Source: Tethya wilhelma (taxonomy: Eukaryota; Porifera; Demospongiae; Tethyida; Tethyidae). Taken from it: a stretch of 64,000 nt of DNA. A program made the position numbers and the translations under genes. Shown one piece after another: positions 31,618 to 42,995 of this stretch. Position 1 is the stretch's first letter; the number at the start of each line of letters is the position of its first letter. Under the pieces are notes generated by a model. The model was not told the origin of the DNA. It ran no database searches and saw only the letters and a program-made list of their open reading frames with translations. The DNA is taken from contig CAXIPT010000030.1 of NCBI GenBank assembly GCA_964030475.1, positions 62,001 to 126,000 of the forward strand, read 5' to 3'.

Positions 31618-33553
31618 AAGCAAAAACCGGTCGTTTATGAAATTGTTGTTTTTAGAGTAAAATGCGGTTTTAGTTTATTTCGTGTTTATGCAGGAATTTT
31701 TTTTACTACACAGATGCATTGCGCTACATCTCAGCATGCTCCACGTAAAATATAAGCGCTGAAGCTGCCTTTGGTGCAGATATAGACCGTAGTTAGCCCT
31801 GTTCATTTTTGCTAACACGGAGAACTGTTGCTATGCTGAGCGACAGAATGTAGTGAATATTGATAAGCTAGGCAGCCGCCACTAAAATGAATTGTTATTC
31901 AATGTTTTTGGTGCTCTATAAACTAACTGATCTCTGAATTTTGCTACAGCACATGGACAAAAAGGTAAGCTAAAGCTATATATGTGACCAAATTTTGGAA
32001 AACCGACCAGATGTAGTAATATGCGAATTTTGAGATAGCACTTGCATTGTAATCTACGTCATTGCAGCTAGCTATTTTCCAAATTTGAAGCGGCTAGGCG
32101 CTATAGTTTTGGAGATATGAGCTCAAATATACCGACCGTTCATTCCAATTTTACTTGCTAAAATCATGAGCGAATACGTTGCTAAGCGCGAGTACACAAA
32201 CTCCGTATACTATCCGTGTTACAAACAATTTATGTTTGTGGTACAATTTTAGTGTAGTATCAGAATATGCATGAAGTTAGTTGAAGCGCTAGTTAAAACT
32301 TACTTTATGAGCCTTTTTAAAGACACAGAAGACCAGGGAGCCTTCCAGGAGGATTCACCAAGAAAGTAAGTAAGTCTACTAAGTAGAATAATGTAGCGGG
32401 TGGGCTGTAACTAGAGTAACTAAGCTATAAATGGCGCAGAAATAAGCGCCCAATATTAATGCATGCATCTATAGCTATTCTAACTGTAGGAAACAGTTTA
32501 GCTAATACTTATTGCCCATAATAAGAAGCGCTTAGCTTCTTTCCCCCACAAATTTCATTGCAAATTTATTATACACAATGTACAATACATTCATTCATTA
32601 TTATGCACAGATAAACAGCTCCTGGCATAGCCCAGCGATTCTGCAACACTGTGGACCATCTTCTGATCATCTGGAAGAGATTTCTTTCTGCTAGAAGTGT
32701 TTAGTTCTTGAACAATGCATTATTTTTTGTTGCACATTAAATATGCAAGATTATAATGAGATGCACAGCAGCAGCTGCATCATGTACTTATTAATCAATG
32801 AACATGGCAACGCATCCCGTGTACTAACGGGAGAGAAGCTAGCCATGGCTGACATAGCTGCATTCAAACGCTTATATCTCAGCAATAGAAGCAGCCCCAC
32901 TCGTAAAATCACGTCTGCAGCTTGCCAAGGTGTGCCCCTCCCCATTGGTGCAAAAAAATTAATTTCGCGCGCGCGTCGCGAATTACACTACAATCGCCGA
33001 TTACTACAAACAAAGTTTTACTACATCTGGTCGGTTTTCCAAAATTGGGTCACATATGTGCTCGTCTAATCCAAGCGCTAACATACAGTAGCTTTCTACT
33101 CATAAGTATTGTCTCTCCCTGTACGCGATTGCGTACGGGTTATTTTGAGGCTTATCTTAGTTCTTAGAACTTACTCTACCTAGAATTTATCTCTCTACTA
33201 ATAAGCGCTTACCTCCTTGAGTCCAGTAGGTCTTCTTTCCTAGCTACTCACTTCTTACTAAATAATTTTAGTCTGGCTGTGGTAATATTCAGCATGTACT
33301 ATACATGATCTAATTGAGATACAGAGAGTATACAGACCGCCCATAGTTTACCTAACAACAACTTTACAACCTTTTTTCTAGGAAGGCACGAGTGGAGACA
33401 AGGCTGCTTGCAAGTGCTATATCTGGAAAACTACTATAGCTATGCCCATCAAATTTTGATACGTGCTTTCTGGGAAGGCCTAGATACACATAGAATAGCT
33501 AACTCAAAATTCGTGGAAATTCCCAAACGTCCGGTTTTTGCTCGGAGCCCCAC
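31618..33553. mobile_element. GTGAGGC-type element, copy 2, carrying a nested insertion
   Basis: The ends are GTGATGCTCCAAGCAAAAAC and, at the right, TCCGGTTTTTGCTCGGAGCC then CCAC. Without the nested 31984-33053 segment its body matches 18591-19468. Confidence 0.75.
31984..33053. mobile_element. GTGACC-type element, full length (1070 bp), with its empty site known
   Basis: The ends are GTGACCAAATTTTGGAAAAC and the inverse of GTGACCCAATTTTGGAAAAC, followed on each side by CGACCAGATGTAG. ATAT lies on both sides (31980-31983, 33054-33057). The sister host copy near 18968 reads AGCTATATATGTGC uninterrupted. No transposase frame is visible; short ORFs inside are not convincing. Confidence 0.85.
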
Positions 33554-33756
33554 ATATGTCAGCCATTTATTTCTACAGTAAAGCATAATTGATAAGCTAC
33601 TCAAAATTCAAATCGATGACCCTTTTCCAGATAAGTAAGTGTGCATTATTTGGAATCTGAATATTTGCTGCCAGCCAGTACGGTAGTACTGGGAATAATT
33701 GCACAGGAATGGCGTGTGTTATTCCTGTGTACCTAGTACTACCGTACTGTAGCAAA
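33554..33756 (+). repeat. R1 remainder and palindromic junction
   Basis: CAGTACGGTAGTACTGGG at 33677 and CCTAGTACTACCGTACTG at 33739 face each other around GGAATGGCGTGTGTTATTCC, forming a short inverted structure. Confidence 0.6.
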
Positions 33757-34065
33757 ATTCAGAGATCAGTCAGTTTATAGACCACCAAAAACATTAAATA
33801 ACAATTCAGTTTAGTGGCAGTTGCCTAGCTTATCAATATTCACTACAATCTGTCACACAGCATAGCAACAGTTCTCCATGTTAGCAAAAATGAACAGGGC
33901 TAACTACATCTGCAACAAAGGCAGCTCCAGCCCTAAAATTTTGCGTGGAGCATGCTGAAATGTAGCGCAATGCATCTGTGCAAAATTCCTGCAAAAACAT
34001 GAAATAAACTAAAATCGCATTTTACTCTAAAAACAACAATTTCCCAAATGACCTTTGAGCCTCAC
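33757..34065 (-). mobile_element. GTGAGGC-type element, truncated, reverse orientation
   Basis: It matches the left third of 18591-19468 in reverse (CATAGCAACAGTTCTCC, ATGCATCTGTGC) and ends GAGCCTCAC at 34065. Confidence 0.7.
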
Positions 34066-35150
34066 ACGAAGGTGCTTTTTGCCTGATATCTAGCCACCTA
34101 ACAAGAGACAGGAAAAACCAATACCCAAAGAATGTGAAGAATAAGATACCTAGTTTCTTCGTTCAAAAATCACCTTCTGATAGTGAACAGTCTTTTGAGG
34201 AACATTTATTATTGAGCAATGATAGAACATGGAGAAAATTGGAGGTTTGGTACTTTAGCGCTAGATTTAGGTCTGGACTTGTTAGAAGTAGCTTTAGAAG
34301 CCTTTTGGTTATAAGCGCTCAGTTTTTGCAGAGTTATTGTGCGAATATTCGTAATACCCTGATCGGAAATCCGTACTATTACTAGGTACCCTGTACTACC
34401 ATACTGGGAACATGACTGCACCAACCTCCAACATTGTTAATGGGTTCTGATATTTGCCTGTGAATGAATAGATGAGTTTCATTAAGACTTGTCTGACGTG
34501 TCTTCTTACTACCTATGAGAAAGATAGGATATGTACAGTAAGCATGCATAAGTAAGACAAAGAATATTTGCATATTCCTGTAACAATAACCAAAACACAT
34601 CTACATATACTTTTTACTATGTCCACTATTTCAAAGGACTCTGATTATTTAACTCAAGGTAGGAAAAAAACAGTTCAGGGCATTATTTAAAATTTTCATT
34701 AACTTTTTAGGGCCGGTAGACAGATTTACCCTCAAAAGCGTATTAAGCAATCGCATAATCTAAGATTTTTCATAATTTAATTTTAGACTCATAGCGTTTG
34801 AGATATAAGCTTTAGACTTGCTGTGCAGTTAGGTTAGGTAGTGCTCCCAAGTAAGAGTCAGGTCTGATTAGTGGAAGGGGAGGTATAGGCTTTTAGAGTT
34901 CAATGGTCGCGATCACAGCCAGGTCGTGACCTTTGGTTTTAAACTCACATTATTTTCTTAGTGCTTTGTAGAAGCTTGACGATAACTATGGAGGTACAGG
35001 GAGGCTATTTCTGCATTCAAACGCCTTTTTGCAGTGCTACTCTTCAAGCTACAACAAAAGTATGAAGGTCATTTGGCAAACTTTGACCCCTTCAATTTTT
35101 GCAAGCTTTCCAAATTAACCCTTTGAACGCGCTAAGTCCATAGTCATGCA
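34066..35150 (-). repeat. Composite repeat R3, copy G, reverse orientation
   Basis: From AGAATAAGATACCTAGTTTC through the R1 signature in reverse to AACCCTTTGAACGCGCTAAG, with no ORF part. Confidence 0.75.
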
Positions 35151-35188
35151 TGCATAGTTAAGGCTGCCTCAACTTTTAAACTAGCCTA
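35151..35188. mobile_element. End of a CAGTGTAGTTAAGG-type element, cut by a gap
   Basis: CATAGTTAAGGCTGCCTCAA resembles the end of 28293-28959; the rest is lost at the N. Confidence 0.5.
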
Positions 35189-35189
35189 N
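35189..35189. other. Single N, probable collapsed assembly gap
   Basis: The repeat-rich left side meets unrelated unique sequence. Confidence 0.85.
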
Positions 35190-36078
35190 ATAATAATATT
35201 AAAACTCAATATGCATGATACGGTGTAGGAATACATTTATCATTATCGGAGTAAGCAGGCATATTGAAATCCAATGACCTGTTGCAATCAAGCCAGGATA
35301 TCCCTGAGTTAATTGCGGCCAACCTACGTATAATCTATGGAACACTCACTTTAGACATAATTCACAGAAAGGTAAAACTTGAACAGTTGCATTACAGAAG
35401 CTTATTTCACACTACTGAGCCAGCCAGACATGCAGCCTGAAGTTCACTAATTCAAACAACACATTTATCTGTATTATGATGGTACAAAGTGCTATCTCAC
35501 CTGAGTTACTTACTTGGCCAAGCAGCTAAGATATCTAATTCAGTCAGTGATTCTGAATCTGGCCCAGCATGCACCAAGCTCTACTGTATTTTTAGATAAC
35601 ATACTCTACATTGAAGTGTGCAGTTTCAAAGTCAGAGATGCACTAAAGCCTCAGATCTCAAAAACTACAGTGTTTTGCAATATTCTACACGTCAAATTCA
35701 AGATACATGAACAAAAGTACCTTCCGTTTGACTCTAGATAGCGATCTCCAACAAATTTTCGAACTCACCAGATCACTTTGTTACTTACAGATTCTGATTC
35801 AAGATGCTGTGAGGATTCCAACAATACCCTGCTTTTGTTCACAGTTCACTGAACAAATGTTCTTTATTGCGCAAATTTTTAAAAAATTTCTCCGCAGTTT
35901 GCGTGTATTTAGAAATACATAAGCATGGCATAATAGCAATAGAATAGCACCAAAAAGAGTACGTAATTTAACTAGAGTTTGGAAGGTCATATAAAGATGC
36001 AACTTGAACCAATAGACAGTAACATCACAATACAACAATGACAATTAAAAAGACTACATATCAATGTTTTATTAAAAA
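35190..36078. other. No gene seen
   Basis: Unique-looking AT-rich sequence. Short ORFs on both strands show no recognisable motif. Confidence 0.4.
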
Positions 36079-37040
36079 TCAATAGTCATAAACAAGATTC
36101 TCCCCATTCACTATATCATCCAGCAAAGAAAACACATACTCACAGTCTTCAGAGTCATAAATATTTTGTATTCTTGGGTCTCACTTGAGTAGCTAATAAC
36201 CAATCCTTTGTACCACTGTAGGCCTTCATCAGTGTCAAATAAGTGCTCAATTCTCTTGTTCACTATTAATACTGGGTTGTGTACAAAGCATTCCACTTGA
36301 ACAGGTTGCTATTCTGTTGGTAAGAGCTTCATCAATTTAGTGAATAGTTGACTGTGTGTATGCTGTTTTCCTTTGTGCAAAGTGTGTGGTTTTGAAACTT
36401 CAGAGTAACTTTAGAAGGAAAGTGCTCAAATAGCCACATGATGACAAATCAGTATTCTTTTTTGATTTAGCAGTTTTCCGTTGCCCTCTTCTATTTCTCT
36501 CTTACTCGTCCACAAACCAACTGTTTGGATCTTTTTTGTCAAGGCCTCCTTTAATCTGAGTTCTTTTCTCTTTTCTGGCTAATTCCTCCTCTCTTCTTTG
36601 CTGCAATTTTGTGCATATTTCATCTCCATGAAGATGCTTGATTATGTGAATAAAGTAATAAATATTCCAAAGCAATATTAGTTGCATTCGGCTTTTCGGA
36701 CATTAGGTGGCCCAATGTTGCAAAGGTGATACATTGGTAGTTGGAACAGACTTTGTTTCTTCGATTACTGAGGCATCAACTACAGAGTGAAACAAGGCAA
36801 ATGGTCAAGTAGAAGATGCTGCACAGTAGCAGCAAACAACTTGAAGAGAAGTTGTAGCAGCTCTAGAACCATACAATCATCATCTGTTGCTGAAAACAAA
36901 ACTTCAGAGATTTCATCATCTTTCTCGTGCTATCGTAGCAAAAGGTCACTACCCTCAAGAACAGCTTGAGCATCTTCTCCCCACACTGCAAATTTTCCCT
37001 TCATTTTGGTGTAGACATCACTCTTGTCCAACACAGATCC
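36079..37040 (-). pseudogene. Decayed transposon-associated gene, C-terminal half
   Basis: Reading leftward from 37040: KMKGKFAVWGEDAQAVLEG, LLFKLFAATVQHLLLDHLP, then EETKSVPTTNV, MSEKPNATNIALEYLL, a charged helix ending DPNSWFVDE (stop at 36502), and a final domain RIEHLFDTDEGLQWYKGLVI with, after a frame change, DCEYVFSLLDDIVNGENLV to a stop at 36079. The order VP-TNV, then KPNA, then a charged helix, then a WYKG domain matches an uncharacterised animal transposon protein pattern I recall, without a name. Several stops and frame changes show it is dead. An AATAAA follows the final stop on the minus strand. Confidence 0.5.
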
Positions 37041-37136
37041 GGTAGATAATTGCAGATAGTGCCTTAGAAAATTTATGAATATTCAGCCTTTGATCTTTAC
37101 GCGTTAATGAGGTCACTATATCGCTAAGATACCTAA

Positions 37137-37224
37137 TTAATATATTCATGAGGTCTCTAACTGCCACAAAACCACACCCCTAGGTCACTAACTCTATGAG
37201 TTAGAGACCTCATGAATATATTAA
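37137..37224. repeat. Perfect 26-bp inverted repeat with a 36-nt loop
   Basis: TATATTCATGAGGTCTCTAA on the left has its exact inverse on the right (37199-37224). It lies between two dead minus-strand genes, 3' of the Crypton-like one. Confidence 0.85.
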
Positions 37225-37400
37225 TGACTTACCTCACTTCTACAACCATCATAGCAAACAATAAAACAATACATTGAAATGTTTATGACATACTACACTT
37301 GCTAAAAATTAAAGTTCAGAGTTAGAGTATTGAAATAAATTAAGGATTTTGCTGCTTGGGAAACTGGATTTGTGTGGCTCTTCTCACAGGTTTTTGATAC

Positions 37401-38819
37401 TTAATTTTGTTTCGATAAATCATTGGGTTCAAGTTGAACCATAGGTTTCTTAGGAACAGGCATACATTCAGACCGATTTAGAGTTACACTTCGTAGTTTC
37501 TCACCAACCCTTTTATAGGATCTCACACCATCAGTAGACAGTGTCCGGTACGCATCATTATTAGTTGTTCATCAACTCCAGCCTCAACTAATCTTGTTGC
37601 ATTAGTAGCACACAAAGAGTGATTAGTAAAGTAACCATCAACTCCAGCAACTTCTCTTAAGTGCTTCAGTGTTCGACAAGGTATTGTGTCCAATTGCAAC
37701 AGCACTGTACCACACAGTAGCAGTAGGCTTCTCACTAGGACGCAGATAAAATGTTCCATTTGGCCTATTCTTTGGACAAAGTGAGTTATAACGTTTGTAC
37801 AATCACTTTAATGGATCATTCTCGTTGGCATAGTGGATTACTTCTTTAGCAGATTTCTTGTGTTGCTTCACACCACCTTGATTACTTTTTGAAATATCTT
37901 CACGGAACATTAAGTAAGCCTTGCCATTAGGAGGCTCATGGAGCTCATGATCTCTGAACGCAAAGTACAAACCAATATAGAAGATAAGTCTATCTAACAG
38001 CTGCTGTGGATTACTCTCACCTAAACCACCACTGTCCCACAGTCCCAGTGACTGTTCAATGTCCTCAGTGATAACCTCTGCTTTCCTGACAGAAAATTTC
38101 CTGACCCTTGCAGCTCTTTCATTCTTGAATTTAGTGTTGAAACTAAGGTAGGAAAAACAGCTTCATCTAAAAAAAAAAAAAATGCACATCAGCTCTACAT
38201 TAAAGACCACAACAGATCTGATATAAACTATTGGGTGGATACTCTTCTTCCTGCTTACGGGCTTCCATTATGAAGCGACTAAGCCAAAAATTAATATCTA
38301 CAACCGACATATCAATGAACAAACTGTGCTGATTCTCTTCTTCATTGGCAAATTCTTGGCTCAAACAAAATTCAGCCCACTCCTTCCGGGACTACCTAAA
38401 GTTTTATCTGGAATTCCAGCTTTTCGAACTGCCTTGATATCAGCTGAAGTTTGTTTTTCCCCCATCGACATTCTGTTTTAACAGTCTTCGAAACAGTTAC
38501 ATCTCCTGAACGACCCGTGGCATCATCACTTGGATCTGCTTTTTCCATAGAAATCTGTTGAGACGCAGACACAAAAAGAATCTCTTCTTCAACTTTAGTG
38601 TTCAGGACTGAATCTACTGCAGTTACTTCATTGCTCTGTATATACTTTTTCCATTGTTGAAATCTGTTGAGACGCAGAGATAAAAAAATTGTTTTCTTCT
38701 TGGTTATCATAACGCTCATCCCAAGGATTGAGTTCCCAAGGTTCGAATAAGAACTGCTTAAAAGGGAGCCACCCAGGTGGTGGGATTGGAATTTTTTCTA
38801 GGAGAGGTGATATACACAC
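37401..38819 (-). pseudogene. Crypton/KIAA1958-like tyrosine recombinase, inactivated
   Basis: Leftward reading: N-terminal part with WLPFKQFLFEPWELNPWDER (38819 region); then RKEWAEFCLSQEFANEE, DINFWLSRFIMEARKQEEE and NSLYQICCGL (38395-38212); then SLGLWDSGGLGESNPQQLLD, IFYIGLYFAFRDHELH, KSAKEVIHYANENDPL, NGTFYLRPSEKPTATVWYS, AGVDGYFTNHSLCATNATRL, AGVDEQLIMMRTGHC, and after a frame change DGVRSYKRVGEKL, ending at 37401. This is the tyrosine-recombinase order R, then H-x-x-R, then Y. The second catalytic arginine of HSLR is cysteine here (CGT to TGT). Stops after QICCGL and NDPLK and frame changes near 37650 and 37543 confirm loss of function. Confidence 0.75.
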
Positions 38820-39514
38820 TGCCCCATACTTTCACACTCGAGACTTCTCTGTGCTTCGAGGTAGCTAAACTAGAGACTGTTCATTGGTCAATCGTAACCA
38901 GTAGAAATGTGACGTCAATGAACTCAACAAGGGATCTCATTGGTAGTCGACTAGCAACAATTTTAGACGTCACTTGGAAACAGGCGGGAAAAATTAATTT
39001 TATAAGCCAGTTAGTGATGACCACGCCTGAGGTACACCCTCGGTCACTATATAAACACTTCCTCGCGCTTCTAATTTGCTAAGAACCTCAGGCAAGGTCA
39101 CTAATCTATACATAGAGAGCCTGTGATCAACTTATACATCCAGAGATATACTGTGGTACTTTAATATCAGAGAGTACTGCTTGTAACAAAAGGTTTAATA
39201 ACCCATGGGAGAGATCCCCTTGCATGAAAACTTTTGCAAGCAGTATGAACAAGTTATCGTGTTCCTGATGACTTGAGCAGTAGGCAATCCACATGTTTCT
39301 TCCCATACCTTAAGAGTTGCTTGGGCACAATCTGCAAGACCTACAAGAAAATGTAAACTACAGAAGAAGTTATTCACTCGTGTGAACCTCTCTTCAGTCT
39401 CACTTGCTTCATTGCATCTAGCAATAACATCTCAGACCTTTAGTCAGCTAGCAATTTTTAAACAACTTCTCTGCTGTGTGGCAATCTGACATAGTGTTCT
39501 TTAACTTGGAAATA
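38820..39514. other. No gene seen
   Basis: GGTCACTATATAAACACTTC near 39045 has a TATA-like look but no gene follows. ORFs here are short and lack motifs. Confidence 0.35.
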
Positions 39515-40138
39515 ATATTGTGACATTGCTATCTGCATCCTTTAGAGATGTTTTCAGGTTCGAGCTTTAATTGCTAGTTCTCTCATTCACTGCGTTAAGA
39601 ACTTCAAAGTCTGACCCATCATTACTTGATTCTGTCGTACACCCTCAGGTTGTATATCTTCAGAATGTTTACAGAGCTTGCCCTTAGCTCTATAGATTAC
39701 AGGTAAACTGTATTCATTGTGAAACTCTGATATCTTTTGGTCTTTTTACGGGCTACTTGATAACTTCCTAAGCAACCATTTTGTACTCTAGAGTTACTGA
39801 TTTAATTGATCATCAGGCCACCTTACATACAGACATGATAGCCACCAAGTGAGAGAAAGATATGGGCAGGAAGAATGCCTGCACATAAATCAATACAGGT
39901 CTAGAACTATTTCATTCGTAACAGTTGGTACTTAAGTAAGTCCTATATACCATATAGCGGGAAATTTTTGTGGGGGAAAATTTTTGCGAATTTTGCGGTT
40001 TGGCTGCTTTGTGCGAAAATTTTTCCCCACCAAATTTGTAAGGTACGAGGTCATCACATAATGTTGAGACACAATCCACGAAAAAATTTCCCCTCAAATT
40101 TCAAAAACGCAAGAATTTTCCCTCATGAAAAATTCCCG
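39515..40138. repeat. Exact direct duplicate, copy 1 (624 bp)
   Basis: The sequence from ATATTGTGACATTGC to AAAAATTCCCG is repeated without visible change at 40187-40810, offset by 672 bp. It ends at the N in 40139. A duplicated contig end is more likely than a true duplication. Confidence 0.9.
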
Positions 40139-40139
40139 N
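40139..40139. other. Single N, assembly gap
   Basis: The N separates the end of duplicate copy 1 from adapter sequence. Confidence 0.9.
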
Positions 40140-40143
40140 ATCT

Positions 40144-40175
40144 TCGTCGGCAGCGTCAGATGTGTATAAGAACAG
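40144..40175. other. Nextera transposase adapter remnant (contaminant)
   Basis: TCGTCGGCAGCGTCAGATGT followed by GTATAAG and AACAG matches the Illumina Nextera read-1 adapter, with a small change near the end (AACAG for AGACAG). This is sequencing artefact, not biology. Confidence 0.93.
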
Positions 40176-40186
40176 TACGCTTGCAT

Positions 40187-40810
40187 ATATTGTGACATTG
40201 CTATCTGCATCCTTTAGAGATGTTTTCAGGTTCGAGCTTTAATTGCTAGTTCTCTCATTCACTGCGTTAAGAACTTCAAAGTCTGACCCATCATTACTTG
40301 ATTCTGTCGTACACCCTCAGGTTGTATATCTTCAGAATGTTTACAGAGCTTGCCCTTAGCTCTATAGATTACAGGTAAACTGTATTCATTGTGAAACTCT
40401 GATATCTTTTGGTCTTTTTACGGGCTACTTGATAACTTCCTAAGCAACCATTTTGTACTCTAGAGTTACTGATTTAATTGATCATCAGGCCACCTTACAT
40501 ACAGACATGATAGCCACCAAGTGAGAGAAAGATATGGGCAGGAAGAATGCCTGCACATAAATCAATACAGGTCTAGAACTATTTCATTCGTAACAGTTGG
40601 TACTTAAGTAAGTCCTATATACCATATAGCGGGAAATTTTTGTGGGGGAAAATTTTTGCGAATTTTGCGGTTTGGCTGCTTTGTGCGAAAATTTTTCCCC
40701 ACCAAATTTGTAAGGTACGAGGTCATCACATAATGTTGAGACACAATCCACGAAAAAATTTCCCCTCAAATTTCAAAAACGCAAGAATTTTCCCTCATGA
40801 AAAATTCCCG
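40187..40810. repeat. Exact direct duplicate, copy 2 (624 bp)
   Basis: Same sequence as 39515-40138; this copy continues into the complete right end of the small element at 40620-40820, so it is probably the true chromosomal one. Confidence 0.9.
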
Positions 40811-40820
40811 CTATACGGTA
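40620..40820. mobile_element. Small inverted-repeat element, 201 bp
   Basis: The left end TACCATATAGCGGGAAATTT is mirrored by the right end, which inverted reads TACCGTATAGCGGGAATTTT. The inside has CGAAAATTTTTCCCCACC and related A/T runs. The copy at 39948-40138 is cut before its right end. A TA target duplication is possible but not certain. Confidence 0.8.
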
Positions 40821-41170
40821 TGTTGGCTCATCAACATAGTGGTACAGTGATATGAAGCTTCTGTAATGAAGCTCCAATTAACTCAGAAGTCATCCTACAA
40901 TAAAATGGGTTGAGGCTAATGATATGTACCAGTATATATACTCAGGGCAATTAATTAAAGGCATGATTTATACAATTCATTATTATCCAGTTAAGATATA
41001 ATTTCAACAGCAGCCCCCAGGAACAACTGGAGTGTGTTTGTGTTAGAAAAAGATATAATCTAGGACCCTAATCATAATCCATTAACCACAGTGACATTTG
41101 GAGTCAAGTTAGGTGATGATATTGGTAAATAACCATCAAAATAATGGACTGTAAATATTAACTATGTATA
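40821..41170. other. No gene seen
   Basis: AT-rich sequence without an ORF or a repeat I can recognise. Confidence 0.4.
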
Positions 41171-41299
41171 TGTTAGAACATGCCTACCAGGGCTCTACGT
41201 ATGAGGTAATATTGAGTAAACCCGAGGGCGTAGCCCGAGGGTTTAGTCAATATTACCGAGTGTATTTCGAAGTAGAGCACGCAGTAGGCATGTTCTAAC
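41171..41299. mobile_element. Small foldback element, about 129 bp
   Basis: GTTAGAACATGCCTACCAGG on the left is mirrored by TAGGCATGTTCTAAC on the right. The middle (TAAACCCGAGGGC-GTA-GCCCGAGGGTTTA) is nearly palindromic too, so almost the whole unit folds back. Confidence 0.75.
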
Positions 41300-42294
41300 C
41301 AACTTGTATCATAGCGCTTCGAGTTCTCACTACTTTCTTTCTAGTTTTGAGTATAGTATAGGTTCAAGCGCTTACTTTTTAGGCAAAGGTCAAGACACAG
41401 CTCGCACGCTAAAAATTTGAACTTGAAATGGGTACCAAAGGCTATCTTCGAAGAAAAACAACAACAGCGTTGTTTTCTAGTAGTCTTCTGAAGAATCTCA
41501 AGCGCTACAGTCTCTTTTCACTGGATAGTTTTTGGTTTTTTTCAAGTTGATATGTATATTCCACCGGATTTCCTGTGGAATATCGAGATATTTCCCTGCG
41601 GTTGAGTGCGGTCAGTATCTACAACTGATATTTCCCTGTCGGCACCTTTGAAAGTATGGCTTCCCATGATTCAAGGTATCATAACACTTGGCTTAAAAGG
41701 CCTAGGTGGCTTAGAAACTACCCAATAGTGTTTTTGGTTCAGTATAAATAGTCTCAAAGAAGGAGGACAAGCCCACTCTCAGTGTGTCCGCCGACAATGC
41801 CCCCACTCTCAGTGTGGCTGCCAAGAACGCCACTGCTAATATTTCCATAATACACCCACATCTAATACATGACATTGTAGAAGACTGCACATACAGTTTG
41901 AGCGATGGTTTGAACCACAAGGAAGGTGTAATGGGCAAGAGACAAAGAAAAAAAACATATTTTGGTTCTCAGAAACTAAACAGGAAGTAATTTTGTTCAT
42001 TAACAGTTTGACTTGTACATAATTTGCTCGCCAGTAAACTACTATCATTATCATTAATTACTCTTATTGTGTTCTTGTAGTCATATTTTGGGCCTGCGTT
42101 ACCTTATAACTAATAAATTGTCAATGAAGGGACAATGATGGGCATGCGCAAACATATCCAAAGTAATTGGTAGAGATCATGAGCATGCAATATGCAGAGA
42201 ATTATAAAAACAAAACACGAACATAACATGCACTGAGCTCAATTAAATAACTAACCAGGTTTTATCACAACAAATACATGCAAAGAGTACACTA
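41300..42294. other. No gene seen; short direct and inverted repeats
   Basis: CCCACTCTCAGTGTG occurs twice (41770-41815). ATATTCCACCGGA...TCCTGTGGAATAT near 41554 is a small hairpin. No ORF with recognisable content. Confidence 0.4.
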
Positions 42295-42995
42295 CACGAA
42301 GTACAGAGAGCACATGCAGGGAGCATAGGAAGCAAAGATAAACACAGGTAGAACAGAACACAGAAAGCACAGGGAACATAGAGAGCACAAGGAACATAGA
42401 GAACATAGAAAACACAGAGAGCAGAGCGAACACAGAGAGCACAAGGAACATAGAGAACACAGAGAGCACAGGGAACACAGGGAGCACAGAGAGCACAGGG
42501 CATGGACTCGGGAACAGAGGGAACACAGAGAACACAGAGAGCACAGAGAGCACACAGAGCACTGGGCATGGACTCGGGAGCACAGAGAGCACAGATAACA
42601 CAGGGAGCACAGAGAACACAGAGAGCATGGAGAACACAGGGGGCACAGAGAACATATGGAGCACAGAGAGCACAAGGTATAAAGAGAGCACAAGGAACAC
42701 TGAGAGCACAGAGAATACTGGGAGCAAAGGAACACAGAGAGGACAAGGAACACAGAGCACAGAGAGCACAGGGAACACAGAGAGCACAAGGAACACAGGG
42801 AGCACAGAGAATACTGGGAGCACAGAGAGCACAAGGAACATAGAGAACACAGAGAGCACAGGAAACACAGAAAACAGAGAGCACAGAGAGCAAAAGGAAC
42901 ATAGAGAACACAGAGAGTACAGAGAAAACAGGGAGCACAGAGAGCACAGGGAACACAGGGAGCACAGAGAGCACAGGGCATGGACTCGGGAATAC
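42295..42995. repeat. GAACACAGAGAGCACA-type minisatellite
   Basis: About 700 bp of short units mixing AGAGCACAG, GGAACACAG and GAGAACACA. A longer marker, GCACAGGGCATGGACTCGGG, or a close form, appears three times (near 42490, 42560 and 42970), giving a higher-order structure. Long frames are open in all three minus-strand phases (Cys/Ser/Leu-rich) and on the plus strand (Glu/His/Arg-rich) only because the units lack stops; I do not call a gene. Confidence 0.85.

Noticed and set aside
32743..33069. A 108-aa ORF near the right end of the GTGACC element
   Set aside because: It runs through the terminal inverted repeat and has no transposase motif; it is probably accidental.
38820..39082. ORF and TATA-like sequence near 39045 as a gene start
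   Set aside because: No coding sequence with protein-like features follows the TATA-like site.
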